Assembly: GCF_014196195.1 (NCBI RefSeq)
Contig: NZ_JACIDF010000003.1
Span: 124,001 to 188,000 of the forward strand
Source: Anoxybacteroides rupiense
Lineage (GTDB): Bacteria > Bacillota > Bacilli > Bacillales > Anoxybacillaceae
DNA: 64,000 nt
Reading direction: 5' to 3'
A model generated the notes under the pieces. It saw only the letters and a program-made list of their open reading frames with translations, was not told where the DNA came from and made no database searches. Positions within the stretch are counted from its first letter, which is position 1. Every line of letters begins with the position of its first letter. Both the position numbers and the translations under genes were made by a program. This document shows, one piece after another, positions 45,373 to 55,027 of this stretch.

Positions 45373-46308
45373 GTGAAGCCAATGGACGAGCTCCTTCATC
45401 GTCTGCTCCACCGGAAAGATTTCCGGCAGCGATATGAGCAGCTAAAACATGAGATTTTGTCTCACCGAGAAGTACAGGCCTTTTTGCGGGAGCACAGGGA
45501 TCAGGTAACAAACGTTATTTTGGAACGAGGTTTAATGAAATTATATGAGTTTATCCAACAAAGTAAAAATTGTGAGCGCTGTCCAAGCTTAGGCGAGTGC
45601 CGCAATCTTCTCAAGGGATACCACCCGCGTCTTGTGCTCCATGGAAATGCTATTGATATTCAATATGACCGTTGTCCAACGAAGATCAAGCATGATGAGC
45701 GGAAACGGCAGGAAGCGTTAATTCAAAGCTTATTTGTACCGCGCGAAATTTTACAGGCTTCGTTATCAGATGTCGATCTTGCCGATGACGGACGAATGAA
45801 GGCAATTGAGCGAGCGGAGCATTTTGTAGCAAATTATGAACCGGGAAAAAAGATCAAGGGGCTTTATTTATACGGTTCTTTTGGTGTTGGAAAAACTTAT
45901 ATTCTTGGAGCGATTGCCAACGCGCTGGCACAAAAAAAGGTGTCCTCTCTCATCGTCTACGTACCTGAATTTTTTCGTGAACTCAAGGGATCTTGGCAGG
46001 ATCAAACGATGAACGAAAAATTGGATTATGTCAAAAAAGTTCCCGTCTTAATGCTGGACGATCTTGGCGCCGAATCCATGTCAAGCTGGGTGCGTGATGA
46101 TTTGCTAGGTCCGATTTTGCAATACCGGATGCTGGAAAATCTTCCGACTTTTTTTACATCGAATTTTGATTTGCAGCAGTTAGCCCACCACTTAACGTAT
46201 TCCCAAAGAGGCGAGGAAGAACAAATGAAAGCGGCGCGCCTGATGGAACGCATCCGTTATTTAGCAGATCCTGTGGAGATAAAAGGAAGAAATCGCCGTT
46301 TAGACTAA
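45373..46308 (+). CDS. dnaI: Primosomal helicase loader DnaI
   Basis: AAA+ ATPase of 311 residues that loads the replicative helicase DnaC. The N-terminal helicase-binding domain (about 1-130) has the zinc-binding Cys cluster NCERCPSLGECRNLLKGYHP near 62-81. The ATPase domain shows Walker A LYGSFGVGKTY near 165-175, Walker B PVLMLDDLGAES near 226-237 and sensor-1 FTSNF near 263. The second of two adjacent GTG codons is taken as start because AGGAGG is then eight bases away and the N terminus MKPMDELL aligns with B. subtilis DnaI. It follows dnaB by 22 bp. Confidence 0.94.
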   Translation: MKPMDELLHRLLHRKDFRQRYEQLKHEILSHREVQAFLREHRDQVTNVILERGLMKLYEFIQQSKNCERCPSLGECRNLLKGYHPRLVLHGNAIDIQYDRCPTKIKHDERKRQEALIQSLFVPREILQASLSDVDLADDGRMKAIERAEHFVANYEPGKKIKGLYLYGSFGVGKTYILGAIANALAQKKVSSLIVYVPEFFRELKGSWQDQTMNEKLDYVKKVPVLMLDDLGAESMSSWVRDDLLGPILQYRMLENLPTFFTSNFDLQQLAHHLTYSQRGEEEQMKAARLMERIRYLADPVEIKGRNRRLD

Positions 46309-46335
46309 GCGAAGTGAACGGATCGCTTGTTTTTC
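46307..46335 (+). terminator. Weak terminator after dnaI
   Basis: AAGCGA pairs with TCGCTT over a ten-base loop and is followed by GTTTTT. The left arm overlaps the dnaI stop. Confidence 0.6.
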
Positions 46336-46402
46336 TGATTCTAAATCAACGCGTCCTCCCATATATATAGAACAAGCATTCACTTACAAAGGGGGGACGA
46401 CA

Positions 46403-47281
46403 TTGATTGAGATTTACTTCGAACAGACAAGCGACGCAGAAAAATTTTTTGATCTTTTGCAAGAAAAAGTGAACGGGACAACCCGGCTCTATTTGCAATT
46501 GAAGTACGATGGAAATTCTTTAGTTACGATTGACATAGACCAATGTGTGGATGAAGCTATTTCATCGTGCGTGGCACCTGCGATTACGCAGTTTATTCTT
46601 CGTTTTATTGAAGATCGGCTGCTGCTGTCCATTATTTCTGGAACATTTTATTTTAAAAACGAGGAAGAGCAGTATCAAATTTTGCAATTAACTCATTCGT
46701 TCCTTGAGGGGGAACGATATGATTATCGAAGCGGGAAAAAAAGCGTCATGTCGCGCGATGCGCTCATTATGAATGCACTTTTACCATTTTTAAAAGATAA
46801 TCTTTCTTTTTCACTCACCTCGTTTGTTACATTCAGGCTGAAACGATATATGGAACGATTGAATCATTATGTCGAACTGGCCATTGATGAATATAAGCTA
46901 GAGCAAGAATATCAAAATTTTGTGCAAATACTGCGCGATTACGTGGCAGAACGGGAAGCCAAGTGGCGGATTGTTCATCTTGTTCATCGCTCTCCGGACT
47001 TTCTTTTTTTTGATGAACAGTTTCGCCATGTGACAAAAAAGGAGTTAACCCAGCTGATTGACCGCAATTTGCCTGTCAGTCAGCCGATGTATATCGATTC
47101 TTCTGTATTAGCGCCGCTTGTTTCGATTGCTCCTGAATTGGTATATGTCTATACTTCATGTGAAGATGACGGAATGATTCAAACGCTACAAAATGTGTTT
47201 CAAGAACGGCTTCGTTTTTGTAAACCGACGGATTTTGCCGATGCCCAGACGGCCATGTCGATACATGATCGATCGACTTGA
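46403..47281 (+). CDS. ytxC: Putative sporulation protein YtxC
   Basis: A 292-residue soluble protein of the YtxC family, found in endospore formers between dnaI and thrS as here. No catalytic motif is visible. The middle (about residues 95-175) is helical, with FLEGERYDYRSGKKSVMSRD and FVTFRLKRYMERLNHYVELAIDEY segments typical of the family. The C-terminal third carries a Rossmann-like alternation (LVSIAPELVYVYTS). The role in sporulation is assigned by family only. TTG start with AAAGGGGGGACGACA upstream. The thrS T-box promoter overlaps its stop codon. Confidence 0.8.
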   Translation: MIEIYFEQTSDAEKFFDLLQEKVNGTTRLYLQLKYDGNSLVTIDIDQCVDEAISSCVAPAITQFILRFIEDRLLLSIISGTFYFKNEEEQYQILQLTHSFLEGERYDYRSGKKSVMSRDALIMNALLPFLKDNLSFSLTSFVTFRLKRYMERLNHYVELAIDEYKLEQEYQNFVQILRDYVAEREAKWRIVHLVHRSPDFLFFDEQFRHVTKKELTQLIDRNLPVSQPMYIDSSVLAPLVSIAPELVYVYTSCEDDGMIQTLQNVFQERLRFCKPTDFADAQTAMSIHDRST

Positions 47282-47768
47282 TTTTTCTCATCAGACATTC
47301 TATAATAACGTACATAATGAAACATGTGGAAAAGTCATGATGAGGACATGGGTGTGTTTTTACGGTTTCCAGAGAGGGAAGGCTTTGGCTGTAACCTTCC
47401 TAACACGGAAAATGCACTTACCGCCTCGGAACTTCAGCAGTGAACGATTGTAGGAGTTATTTTTGCTTTTCTGCCGCCTTCCTCGAACAAGGACGCCAAC
47501 AGGCAAATTCATTTGCAGTTCATTGTTCGAAGGGAGCCGTGCGGTTCGCTCGCCTGGCTGGTCGAGCATGTCGGCCGCGACAGAAAAGCTGTAGGCAGTC
47601 CAAACTCGCTGCGATCAAGTAATTGCTGACGGAAAGCACCGTTATGCGATTCGAGCCATCGCTATTCACTTGGGTTTTTGTTGCCGATTGGGTGAGAGAG
47701 CGGTGGGAAGAAGGGTGGAACCACGAATTCAACTCGTCCCTTATTGGAGGGGCGAGTTTTTTATTTTT
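47278..47768 (+). promoter_or_regulatory. thrS promoter and T-box leader
   Basis: Promoter TTGATT (47278-47283), 17 bases, TATAAT (47301-47306). The leader carries the T-box core AAGGGTGGAACCACG at 47711-47725, just before a terminator AACTCGTCCC/GGGGCGAGTT plus T run (47731-47768). Stem I covers roughly 47330-47430; candidate Thr specifiers are the ACT and ACC codons in GCACTTACCGCC near 47412, but I could not fix the loop. Uncharged tRNA-Thr binding to the core would stabilise the antiterminator and allow thrS transcription. Confidence 0.9.
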
Positions 47769-47798
47769 ATATGAATATTCAAAAAGGAGTGAAAAGCG

Positions 47799-49730
47799 AT
47801 GTCAGAGATTATCCGTATTACATTTCCTGACGGGGCAGTGAAGGAGTTTCCAAAAGGAACGACAACGGAAGAAATTGCTGCTTCCATCAGCCCTGGATTG
47901 AAGAAAAAAGCCATTGCTGGAAAATTAAACGATACATTGCTTGATTTACGTACACCGATTCATCAAGATGGAGCGATTGCGATCATCACACAGGACATGC
48001 CAGAAGCGCTCGAAATTTTACGTCACAGTACAGCCCATTTAATGGCTCAGGCAATCAAGCGCTTGTACAAAAATGTAAAGCTGGGCGTTGGTCCAGTCAT
48101 TGAGAATGGCTTCTATTACGATATTGATATGGAAGAATCATTGACACCAGAGGAGCTTCCAAAAATTGAAAAAGAAATGCAAAAAATCGTGAAAGAAAAC
48201 TTGGAGATTGTCCGCAAAGAGGTGGATCGCGAGGAAGCGATTCGCCGTTATGAAGAAATTGGCGACAATTTAAAACTTGAGCTAATCAACGACATTCCTG
48301 AAGGAGAAGTTGTTTCCATTTATGAACAAGGCGAATTTTTCGATCTTTGTCGCGGCATCCACGTGCCATCGACAGGAAAAATTAAGGAATTTAAGCTCTT
48401 AAGCATTGCGGGGGCGTATTGGCGCGGGGACAGCAAAAATAAAATGCTCCAGCGCATTTACGGCACGGCTTTCTTTAAAAAAGAGGATTTGGAAGCACAT
48501 CTTCGTTTGCTGCAAGAAGCGAAGGAGCGTGATCACCGCAAACTTGGGAAGGAGCTTGAGCTCTTTACAACGTCGCAAAAAGTGGGACAAGGCCTGCCGC
48601 TTTGGCTGCCGAAAGGTGCGACCATCCGCCGCACGATTGAACGATATATTGTGGATAAAGAGATAGAACTTGGCTATCAGCATGTGTATACACCAGTGCT
48701 TGGAAGCGTTGAGCTATATAAAACATCTGGACACTGGGATCATTATCAAGATGGCATGTTCCCGCCAATGGAGATGGATAACGAACAGCTCGTTCTTCGT
48801 CCGATGAACTGTCCGCATCATATGATGGTATACAAAAACAAAATCCATAGTTATCGCGAGCTGCCGATTCGCATTGCTGAGCTTGGAACGATGCATCGCT
48901 ACGAAATGTCAGGGGCTTTGACAGGGCTGCAGCGCGTGCGCGGCATGACATTGAACGATGCCCATATTTTTGTTCGTCCAGATCAAATCAAAGACGAATT
49001 TAAACGAGTCGTCAACTTAATTCTTGAAGTATATAAAGATTTTGGCTTAAACGAATACTCATTCCGCTTGTCTTACCGCGACCCGCATGATAAAGAAAAA
49101 TATTACGATGATGATGCGATGTGGGAAAAAGCGCAAAGCATGCTGCGTGAAGCGATGGACGAGCTTGGGCTTGAATATTATGAAGCGGAGGGAGAAGCGG
49201 CGTTTTATGGTCCAAAGCTAGATGTGCAAGTGCGCACGGCGCTTGGAAAGGATGAAACGCTGTCGACCGTTCAGCTTGATTTCTTGCTGCCAGAGCGTTT
49301 TGATTTAACATATATCGGCGAGGATGGAAAACCGCACCGACCAGTTGTCATCCATCGTGGCGTCGTGTCCACCATGGAACGCTTTGTCGCTTTCTTAATT
49401 GAAGAATATAAAGGAGCGTTCCCTGCATGGCTTGCTCCAGTGCAAGTGGAAGTCATTCCAGTATCGCCAGCCGTTCATGCCGACTACGCGCATCAAGTGA
49501 GAGAAGCGCTACAATCGCAAGGATTTCGCGTGGAAGTTGACGAACGCGATGAAAAAATTGGCTATAAAATTCGCGAAGCACAAATGCAAAAAATTCCGTA
49601 CATGCTTGTTGTTGGAGACAACGAGGTAAAAGAGCAGGCTGTCAATGTCCGCAAATATGGCGAACAAAAAAGCGAAACGATGCCTCTTGCCGCTTTTATC
49701 GATGCATTAAAGGCAGAAGTGCGCCGTTGA
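47799..49730 (+). CDS. thrS: Threonyl-tRNA synthetase
   Basis: Class II synthetase of 643 residues charging tRNA-Thr. Domains in order: TGS (about 1-63), the editing domain with [10 protein letters not shown] near 72 and [10 protein letters not shown] near 183, the catalytic core (about 240-535) with zinc ligands in [10 protein letters not shown] near 330 and a later His pair, [16 protein letters not shown] near 370, and the anticodon-binding domain (about 540-643). ATG start with AAAAGGAGTG upstream. Expression is controlled by the upstream T-box. Confidence 0.98.
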   Translation: MSEIIRITFPDGAVKEFPKGTTTEEIAASISPGLKKKAIAGKLNDTLLDLRTPIHQDGAIAIITQDMPEALEILRHSTAHLMAQAIKRLYKNVKLGVGPVIENGFYYDIDMEESLTPEELPKIEKEMQKIVKENLEIVRKEVDREEAIRRYEEIGDNLKLELINDIPEGEVVSIYEQGEFFDLCRGIHVPSTGKIKEFKLLSIAGAYWRGDSKNKMLQRIYGTAFFKKEDLEAHLRLLQEAKERDHRKLGKELELFTTSQKVGQGLPLWLPKGATIRRTIERYIVDKEIELGYQHVYTPVLGSVELYKTSGHWDHYQDGMFPPMEMDNEQLVLRPMNCPHHMMVYKNKIHSYRELPIRIAELGTMHRYEMSGALTGLQRVRGMTLNDAHIFVRPDQIKDEFKRVVNLILEVYKDFGLNEYSFRLSYRDPHDKEKYYDDDAMWEKAQSMLREAMDELGLEYYEAEGEAAFYGPKLDVQVRTALGKDETLSTVQLDFLLPERFDLTYIGEDGKPHRPVVIHRGVVSTMERFVAFLIEEYKGAFPAWLAPVQVEVIPVSPAVHADYAHQVREALQSQGFRVEVDERDEKIGYKIREAQMQKIPYMLVVGDNEVKEQAVNVRKYGEQKSETMPLAAFIDALKAEVRR

Positions 49731-49797
49731 AAAAAAGTGTTGCTAAAATAGAAAGAGTTAGATATAATAATATGCGTTGTGTTGAAAAATGCTTATA

Positions 49798-49982
49798 TTG
49801 ACATGCTGCTTCCAATATGGTAATCTATATAAGTCAAATTGAATACTTGTTTGTGACAAAAGCAGAAGCACCCGGCTTCTCACCTGTCTGACGCGGATCG
49901 CTGTTAGCGGGTTGTTACGGTTCGTCTATGAAAAGTCCGATCGTAAAAGCATGGGTGTCGTATGCACTCATGCTTTTTTGTA
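49798..49982 (+). promoter_or_regulatory. infC operon promoter and L20-type leader
   Basis: TTGACA (49798-49803), 17 bases, TAATCT (49821-49826) is a strong promoter. The leader contains a GC-rich folded part (AGAAGCACCCGGCTTCT near 49860) and ends in an attenuator: AAAAGCATGGGTG pairs with CACTCATGCTTTT, then T residues (49945-49979). In B. subtilis this operon leader is bound by L20, which promotes termination. The position and the attenuator match; I did not align it to the family model. Confidence 0.78.
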
Positions 49983-50155
49983 TGCAAGGCTGCGAGTCTT
50001 CCAAAGCCCCGTATTCTTCATGAGTATATGGTGGAGAGGAAAGACAACGGCCAAGCAAAAATGAAACGCAGAAACGAGTGTTTCGCTTCGGTTTCCTAGC
50101 AAAGGGTGCATTATGCAAACAAGTCATTCGTAAAAAACCTTGGAGGTGGCTAGTT

Positions 50156-50671
50156 ATTAGCAAAGATTTTATCGTTAACGAAAGCATTCGTGCGCGCGAA
50201 GTTCGTTTAATTGATCCAAACGGAGAGCAATTAGGCATTAAATCAAAACAAGAGGCGTTGGAAATTGCAGCCAGATTGAACCTTGATTTGGTTATGGTCG
50301 CGCCAAACGCTAAACCACCGGTATGCCGAATTATGGATTACGGCAAATTCCGTTTTGAGCAACAAAAGAAAGAAAAGGAAGCGCGTAAAAAGCAAAAAGT
50401 CATTAATGTGAAAGAGGTTCGTTTGAGCCCGACAATTGAAGAGCATGATTTTAATACGAAGCTTCGCAATGCGCGCAAATTCCTTGAAAAAGGCGATAAA
50501 GTAAAGGCAACCATTCGCTTTAAAGGGCGGGCTATTACCCACAAAGAAATTGGCCAGCGCGTGTTGGACCGTTTTTCTGAGGCCTGCGCTGATATTAGCG
50601 TTGTTGAATCTGCTCCGAAAATGGACGGACGCAGCATGTTTTTAGTGCTCGCACCGAAAAACGACAAATAA
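50156..50671 (+). CDS. infC: Translation initiation factor IF-3
   Basis: IF-3 prevents premature 50S joining and checks start-codon pairing on the 30S subunit. The 171-residue protein begins, after the initiator, [20 protein letters not shown]. The start is a rare ATT codon at 50156, with GGAGGTGG eight bases upstream; no ATG or GTG fits. ATT is the known start of infC in B. stearothermophilus and underlies self-control by IF-3. The N domain spans about 1-75, the lysine-rich linker ([13 protein letters not shown]) follows, and the C domain holds [19 protein letters not shown]. First gene of infC-rpmI-rplT. Confidence 0.96.
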   Translation: MSKDFIVNESIRAREVRLIDPNGEQLGIKSKQEALEIAARLNLDLVMVAPNAKPPVCRIMDYGKFRFEQQKKEKEARKKQKVINVKEVRLSPTIEEHDFNTKLRNARKFLEKGDKVKATIRFKGRAITHKEIGQRVLDRFSEACADISVVESAPKMDGRSMFLVLAPKNDK

Positions 50672-50693
50672 CCGAACGAGGAGGATACACCCT

Positions 50694-50894
50694 ATGCCAA
50701 AAATGAAAACTCACAGAGGCTCTGCAAAGCGTTTTAAAAAGACGGGTACTGGTAAATTGAAGCGTTCTCATGCGTTTACTAGCCACTTGTTTGCTAATAA
50801 AACTCAAAAGCAAAAACGCAAGCTTCGCAAAGGAACGCTTGTATCTTCTGGAGATTTTAAACGTATTCGTCAAATGTTAGACAACTTAAAATAA
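50694..50894 (+). CDS. rpmI: 50S ribosomal protein L35
   Basis: A 66-residue, very basic ribosomal protein starting [20 protein letters not shown] after Met, the L35 signature, with [15 protein letters not shown] in the middle. ATG start with CGAGGAGG upstream. It lies 22 bp after infC and 38 bp before rplT in the same operon. Confidence 0.98.
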   Translation: MPKMKTHRGSAKRFKKTGTGKLKRSHAFTSHLFANKTQKQKRKLRKGTLVSSGDFKRIRQMLDNLK

Positions 50895-50932
50895 TTTTTG
50901 GAATGAAACATAATCGTAGGAGGGAATAACAG

Positions 50933-51292
50933 ATGCCACGTGTTAAAGGCGGAACAGTAACGCGCAGACGTCGCAAAAAAGTTCTTAAACTTGCAAAAGG
51001 CTATTTCGGTTCTAAGCATCGTTTATATAAAGTCGCAAACCAACAAGTAATGAAATCATTAATGTATGCATATCGCGACCGTCGTCAACGGAAACGCGAT
51101 TTCCGCAAGCTTTGGATTACGCGTATCAACGCGGCAGCTCGCATGAACGGACTTTCTTACAGCCGCTTAATGCATGGCTTAAAGCTTGCTGGTGTAGAAG
51201 TAAACCGCAAAATGCTTGCTGAGTTGGCTGTAAACGATGCAGCAGCATTCGCGCAACTGGCTGATATTGCAAAAGCTAACTTAAATAAATAA
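50933..51292 (+). CDS. rplT: 50S ribosomal protein L20
   Basis: A 119-residue basic ribosomal protein that initiates 50S assembly on 23S rRNA and represses its own operon through the upstream leader. Family segments are [20 protein letters not shown] at the N terminus, [20 protein letters not shown] near 50-69 and [19 protein letters not shown] near 85-103. ATG start with GGAGGGAATAACAG upstream. The operon is closed by a 15-bp perfect hairpin. Confidence 0.98.
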   Translation: MPRVKGGTVTRRRRKKVLKLAKGYFGSKHRLYKVANQQVMKSLMYAYRDRRQRKRDFRKLWITRINAAARMNGLSYSRLMHGLKLAGVEVNRKMLAELAVNDAAAFAQLADIAKANLNK

Positions 51293-51304
51293 AGAGACAG
51301 ATGG

Positions 51305-51343
51305 AAGTTGTAGACAAAGTCGGTGTTGACTTTGTCTACAACC
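51305..51343. repeat. GTAGACAAA-type hairpin after rplT
   Basis: GTTGTAGACAAAGTC pairs perfectly with GACTTTGTCTACAAC around GGTGTT (51307-51342), followed by CATTTT. It probably ends the ribosomal operon, and it belongs to the same hairpin family as 8592-8626 and 27204-27235. Confidence 0.75.
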
Positions 51344-51415
51344 ATTTTAAGCATCATGTATTTCCACATCAGGCCGGATGTAAAACGCTTAACCAAACAT
51401 GGAACGAAGCCGGAT

Positions 51416-51452
51416 GAAGACGCGAAGCGAACAAAAGAAGCTCATGAGCGGG
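51416..51452 (+). repeat. Dispersed intergenic repeat (copy B)
   Basis: A 37-base block from GAAGACGCGAA to TCATGAGCGGG, identical at 34 of 37 positions to the minus strand of 8471-8507. It lies in the rplT-ysdA gap, about 75 bases after a GTAGACAAA hairpin, as in copy A. The ORF frames through it have no ribosome binding site, so it is treated as non-coding. Confidence 0.6.
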
Positions 51453-51498
51453 CGAACGCGGTCATTGGCCCAAGATGCAAGCGTTGAACAACAGTCTG

Positions 51499-51537
51499 TG
51501 ATGACCATTCTCCAAACGAGAATGGTCATTTTTTCAT
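51499..51537 (+). terminator. Terminator upstream of ysdA
   Basis: ATGACCATTCTC pairs with GAGAATGGTCAT around CAAAC and is followed by TTTTTT. It ends any transcript crossing the repeat region before ysdA. Confidence 0.9.
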
Positions 51538-51581
51538 CAGCATGGTCATCCGGTCATGACTCAAGAGAGGTGGAGAGGAGC

Positions 51582-51833
51582 ATGGAATGGTATATGGCGA
51601 TTGTGAATGCCGTTAGCTTTTTAATAATGGGGCTTGATAAACAGAAGGCAAGAAAAGGGAAATGGCGGATTGCTGAGCGGACGATCTGGTTGTTTGCTTT
51701 TGCCGGAGGCGCAATCGGAGCAGCCATTGGCATGTATGGCTTTCACCATAAAACGCGACACCGCCTCTTTCGTTATGGATTGCCGCTTTTGGCTATTTTC
51801 GATATGCTTATTTATGTTATTCTTTATCAATAG
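51582..51833 (+). CDS. ysdA: DUF1294 membrane protein YsdA
   Basis: An 83-residue membrane protein with hydrophobic segments at about residues 3-18, 32-50 and 64-82, and the DUF1294 pattern MGLDKQKARKGKWRIAE near 16-32 followed by GGAIGAAIGMYGFHHKTRH near 41-59. Function is unknown. The ATG was chosen for GGTGGAGAGGAGC just upstream; longer frame extends into the terminator and repeat. It follows rplT in B. subtilis too. The dUTPase gene starts 14 bp later, so the two are likely co-transcribed. Confidence 0.85.
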   Translation: MEWYMAIVNAVSFLIMGLDKQKARKGKWRIAERTIWLFAFAGGAIGAAIGMYGFHHKTRHRLFRYGLPLLAIFDMLIYVILYQ

Positions 51834-51847
51834 CGGGGGAGAAGAAA

Positions 51848-52333
51848 ATGAACGTACAAATGCTTTATTCATTGCAGCGCCAGCTTGATGAACGAATTGA
51901 GACACAGCATGGGCTGCAACATGAAAATCTTGTCGACCGGAAAGTGCTAGCTTTGCTTGTTGAGCTTGGAGAGCTCGCCAATGAAACACGCTGTTTTAAG
52001 TTTTGGAGTGTGAAGCCGCCAGCGCCGCAAGACAAGATATTAGAAGAATATGTGGATGGCTTGCACTTTATTCTATCGCTTGGTTTGGAATGCGGATTTG
52101 ATTTTACAGCTGATGATCGAGTATCAGAGACTCGTTCGTTAGTTGAACAGTTTTTATTCGTTTTTCAAGCTGCCCACCAGTTTTATGAAGCCAAATCTTT
52201 GGCAAGCTACCAGCATTTATTTGCTGAATATTTGCGTTTAGGCAACCAACTAGGTTTTTCCCTTGAGCAAATGGAACAAGCCTATAGGAAAAAAAATGAA
52301 ATTAATCACGAACGGCAAAATCAGAATTATTAA
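51848..52333 (+). CDS. dUTP diphosphatase, all-alpha (dUTPase_2) type
   Basis: A 161-residue all-helical protein of the MazG-like dimeric dUTPase group, expected to hydrolyse dUTP to dUMP and pyrophosphate, limiting uracil in DNA. The metal-binding acidic pattern is visible as LLVELGELANETRCFKFW near residues 36-53 and EEYVDGLHFILSLG near 65-78, an ExxE/ExxxD pair typical of the superfamily. ATG start with GGGGGAGAAG upstream. It lies between ysdA and ysdC, in place of the unrelated ysdB of B. subtilis. Confidence 0.85.
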   Translation: MNVQMLYSLQRQLDERIETQHGLQHENLVDRKVLALLVELGELANETRCFKFWSVKPPAPQDKILEEYVDGLHFILSLGLECGFDFTADDRVSETRSLVEQFLFVFQAAHQFYEAKSLASYQHLFAEYLRLGNQLGFSLEQMEQAYRKKNEINHERQNQNY

Positions 52334-52401
52334 CAAATTTTGTACATTGGTACTTCTTTTCGCTATAATGGGGATGAAGTACATATGAAAGGAGTTTGAA
52401 T

Positions 52402-53487
52402 ATGGCAAAGCTAGATCCGACGTTAACCATGCTAAAGGAATTAACCGATGCCAAAGGTGTGCCCGGCAATGAACGAGAAGTGCGGGAAGTCATGAAAAAA
52501 TACATAGCTCCTTATGCCGATGAGGTCACAACAGACGGGCTCGGCAGTCTTGTCGCGAAAAAAGCAGGAAAAGAAAACGGTCCGAAAATTATGGTGGCTG
52601 GCCACCTTGATGAAGTCGGTTTTATGGTGACGCAAATTGATGAAAAAGGATTTATCCGCTTTCAGACGCTTGGAGGCTGGTGGGGACAAGTGATGCTCGC
52701 CCAGCGTGTCACCATCATCACGAAAAAAGGAGAAATCACCGGTGTGATCGGTTCAAAGCCACCGCATATTTTACCGCCGGAGGCGCGCAAAAAACCGGTC
52801 GAAATCAAAGATATGTTTATCGATATCGGCGCATCTAGCCGCGATGAAGCGATGGAATGGGGGGTGCGCCCGGGTGATTCGATCGTTCCGTATTTTGAAT
52901 TTACGGTCATGAATAATGAAAAAATGTTGCTTGCGAAAGCGTGGGACAACCGTATTGGCTGTGCCATTGCCATTGATGTATTAAAGCAGCTGAAAGATGT
53001 CGAGCATCCGAACGTCGTTTATGGTGTTGGTACTGTTCAAGAAGAAGTCGGATTGCGCGGCGCGAAAACGTCGGCAAATTTCATTCAACCGGATATTGCG
53101 TTTGCTGTCGATGTCGGCATTGCTGGAGATACACCAGGTGTTTCGGAGAAAGAAGCGATGGGCAAACTCGGTGCTGGCCCGCATATCGTGCTATATGATG
53201 CGACGCTCGTGTCGCATAGAGGGTTGCGCGAGTTTGTCATTGATGTAGCAGAAGAATTAAATATCCCATACCATTTTGACGCGATGCCGGGCGGAGGAAC
53301 GGATGCGGGCGCTATCCACCTGACGGCAAGCGGTGTTCCGGCGCTGACGATTGCCATCCCGACACGTTACATCCACTCGCATGCTGCGATGCTTCACCGC
53401 GACGATTATGAAAACACGGTGAAACTACTTGTCGAAGTGATTAAGCGCCTTGATGAAGCAAAAGTGAAAGAGATTACGTTTGATTGA
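52402..53487 (+). CDS. ysdC: M42-family metallo-aminopeptidase YsdC
   Basis: A 361-residue cytosolic peptidase of the M42 (glutamyl aminopeptidase/endoglucanase-like) family, thought to trim short peptides as a large oligomer. Binuclear metal ligands and catalytic acids are visible: His-Asp in [10 protein letters not shown] near 65, Asp in AWDNRIGCA near 180, the Glu pair in [12 protein letters not shown] near 213, Asp in [12 protein letters not shown] near 235 and a late His in [11 protein letters not shown] near 320. ATG at 52402 has AAAGGAG seven bases upstream; a TTG two codons earlier is too close. A terminator follows. Confidence 0.93.
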   Translation: MAKLDPTLTMLKELTDAKGVPGNEREVREVMKKYIAPYADEVTTDGLGSLVAKKAGKENGPKIMVAGHLDEVGFMVTQIDEKGFIRFQTLGGWWGQVMLAQRVTIITKKGEITGVIGSKPPHILPPEARKKPVEIKDMFIDIGASSRDEAMEWGVRPGDSIVPYFEFTVMNNEKMLLAKAWDNRIGCAIAIDVLKQLKDVEHPNVVYGVGTVQEEVGLRGAKTSANFIQPDIAFAVDVGIAGDTPGVSEKEAMGKLGAGPHIVLYDATLVSHRGLREFVIDVAEELNIPYHFDAMPGGGTDAGAIHLTASGVPALTIAIPTRYIHSHAAMLHRDDYENTVKLLVEVIKRLDEAKVKEITFD

Positions 53488-53518
53488 GGAATAAACGGAC
53501 TGTCATACGATGTAAGAA

Positions 53519-53553
53519 GAATGCTCCATTTCATACGATGGAGCATTTTTTGT
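53519..53553 (+). terminator. Terminator after ysdC
   Basis: GAATGCTCCAT pairs with ATGGAGCATTT across an eight-base loop, followed by TTTT. Confidence 0.92.
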
Positions 53554-53618
53554 TAAAAATGCTTGGAAATAATGGAAAGACGAACTCAATCCAATATGGG
53601 CTGTGAGGGGGAAAGTCA

Positions 53619-54395
53619 ATGGCGTCTTTGAATGCATGGGATCCAAGTTTATATGATAAAAAGTTTCGTTTTGTTTCTGATCTCGGAAAAGGAGTCATTG
53701 AATGGCTGAATCCACAAGCAGGGGAGAGAATCCTTGATTTAGGTTGTGGCACGGGCGATTTGAGCTATGAAATTTCTAAATCAGGAGCCATTGTTGTCGG
53801 AATGGACGCATCTTCTGAAATGATTGCGAAAGCTCGTGAAAAGTATGAAGATATTTGCTTCATTGTAGACAACGGGGAGTCATTTCGAACAAGTGAGCTG
53901 TATGATGCAGTGTTTTCCAATGCAGCATTACATTGGATGAAAAATGTGGAGAAGGTGGTTGAATCCATTTTCCTGTCATTAAAGCCCAACGGAAAGTTTG
54001 TGGCTGAATTTGGTGGAAAAGGAAATATATCAGCGATTGTTCAAGCGATTCAAATGGTGCTAGCGCAGTACGCCGGAATTTATGAGAAGAGGAACCCGTG
54101 GTATTTTCCGAGCATTGGAGAGTATAGTGCGTTGCTTGAAAGGTATGGATTTCGCGTGTTGCACGCAATCCATTTTGACCGTCCAACTCCACTGGCTGAT
54201 GGCGAACAAGGCCTTATCCACTGGCTTGATAGTTTTGCCGGCGATTTTTTTCTAGGAATCGATGTAGAAGAAAAGCTATTTCTCTATGAAAAAATAAAAG
54301 AATCACTAAAGCCTTATCTATGGAAGAGAGGAGAATGGGTGGCGGATTACAAGCGCATACGCATTGTCGCGGTGAAAGAACAGAAAGCCTTATGA
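53619..54395 (+). CDS. SAM-dependent methyltransferase
   Basis: A 258-residue class I methyltransferase. The SAM-binding motif I is ILDLGCGTGDLSYEI near residues 38-52, motif II ends VVGMDASSEMIAKA near 60-73, and the motif IV region reads YDAVFSNAALHWM near 95-107, a pattern like trans-aconitate methyltransferases. The substrate cannot be deduced. ATG start preceded by GAGGGGGAAAG. It is not part of the core ysdC-sspI neighbourhood known from B. subtilis, so with the next lipoprotein gene it forms a small accessory pair. Confidence 0.87.
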   Translation: MASLNAWDPSLYDKKFRFVSDLGKGVIEWLNPQAGERILDLGCGTGDLSYEISKSGAIVVGMDASSEMIAKAREKYEDICFIVDNGESFRTSELYDAVFSNAALHWMKNVEKVVESIFLSLKPNGKFVAEFGGKGNISAIVQAIQMVLAQYAGIYEKRNPWYFPSIGEYSALLERYGFRVLHAIHFDRPTPLADGEQGLIHWLDSFAGDFFLGIDVEEKLFLYEKIKESLKPYLWKRGEWVADYKRIRIVAVKEQKAL

Positions 54396-54421
54396 CCTTT
54401 TTAATTTTAAGGGAGGTGCCG

Positions 54422-54847
54422 ATGATAAAAAAAGCGTGGCTATTCATCATGGCCTTTGTTATATTCATTGTTGCTTGTTCTCATCCAAAAGATGCGGAGA
54501 ATCAACTTTCTGATAAAATACCTGTCACTATCAAAATCGTAGATCAAGACGGCCAATATTCTAAATTCTTGGTCCATGTCGTTTCAGAAGGATATCAAAA
54601 CAAAAACATTGCTCATATTCCTCAAGTTCAATTGATGATTGTAAATAGTAAATCCCTTAAGTTGCATTTATATTCCGGCGTTACTTATACGTTTGAGGTT
54701 TCTCCTACTCACTACCGCACGATTGACGAGTATTTAAAAAATAAAAAAGAGGGCGTAAAGGATAGCAAGAAAGAACGGTTACCAACGGGAAAAACAACAT
54801 TTACGCCTCATGCAAAAAATGCGGCATTAACCATTGATCTGAAATAG
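54422..54847 (+). CDS. Putative lipoprotein of unknown function
   Basis: A 141-residue protein with a lipoprotein signal: basic MIKKAW, hydrophobic LFIMAFVIFIV, and lipobox VAC-S with Cys at residue 18. The mature part is about 120 residues, with beta-rich VTIKIVDQDGQYSKFLVHVV and VTYTFEVSPTHYRTIDEYLK, and a Lys-rich loop before the C terminus. It would be anchored to the outer face of the membrane. No family was recognised. ATG chosen for GGGAGGTGCCG upstream. It starts 27 bp after the methyltransferase and may share its transcript. Confidence 0.75.
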   Translation: MIKKAWLFIMAFVIFIVACSHPKDAENQLSDKIPVTIKIVDQDGQYSKFLVHVVSEGYQNKNIAHIPQVQLMIVNSKSLKLHLYSGVTYTFEVSPTHYRTIDEYLKNKKEGVKDSKKERLPTGKTTFTPHAKNAALTIDLK

Positions 54848-55027
54848 ATAAACTGGATTATCAGCATTTGTCCCAAAATAGGCAGAGGATGAACCCGCTC
54901 GTCTTTGACTATTACAAAAATGGGAATGTTGTTTTGGAATCGTTCATGCGTTCCCATCTTTTCGTTCACAGATGCAACAACCGACATAAACAAAGACATC
55001 GACTTAAAAATCAGTCATAAAGAAAAC

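Noticed and set aside
50078-50155. In-frame upstream extension of infC from an ATG
   Set aside because: No ribosome binding site there; the ATT at 50156 has GGAGGTGG at correct spacing and matches the known N terminus.
51399-51581. In-frame N-terminal extension of ysdA
   Set aside because: It crosses the dispersed repeat and a strong terminator, while the inner ATG has an excellent ribosome binding site and the family length.
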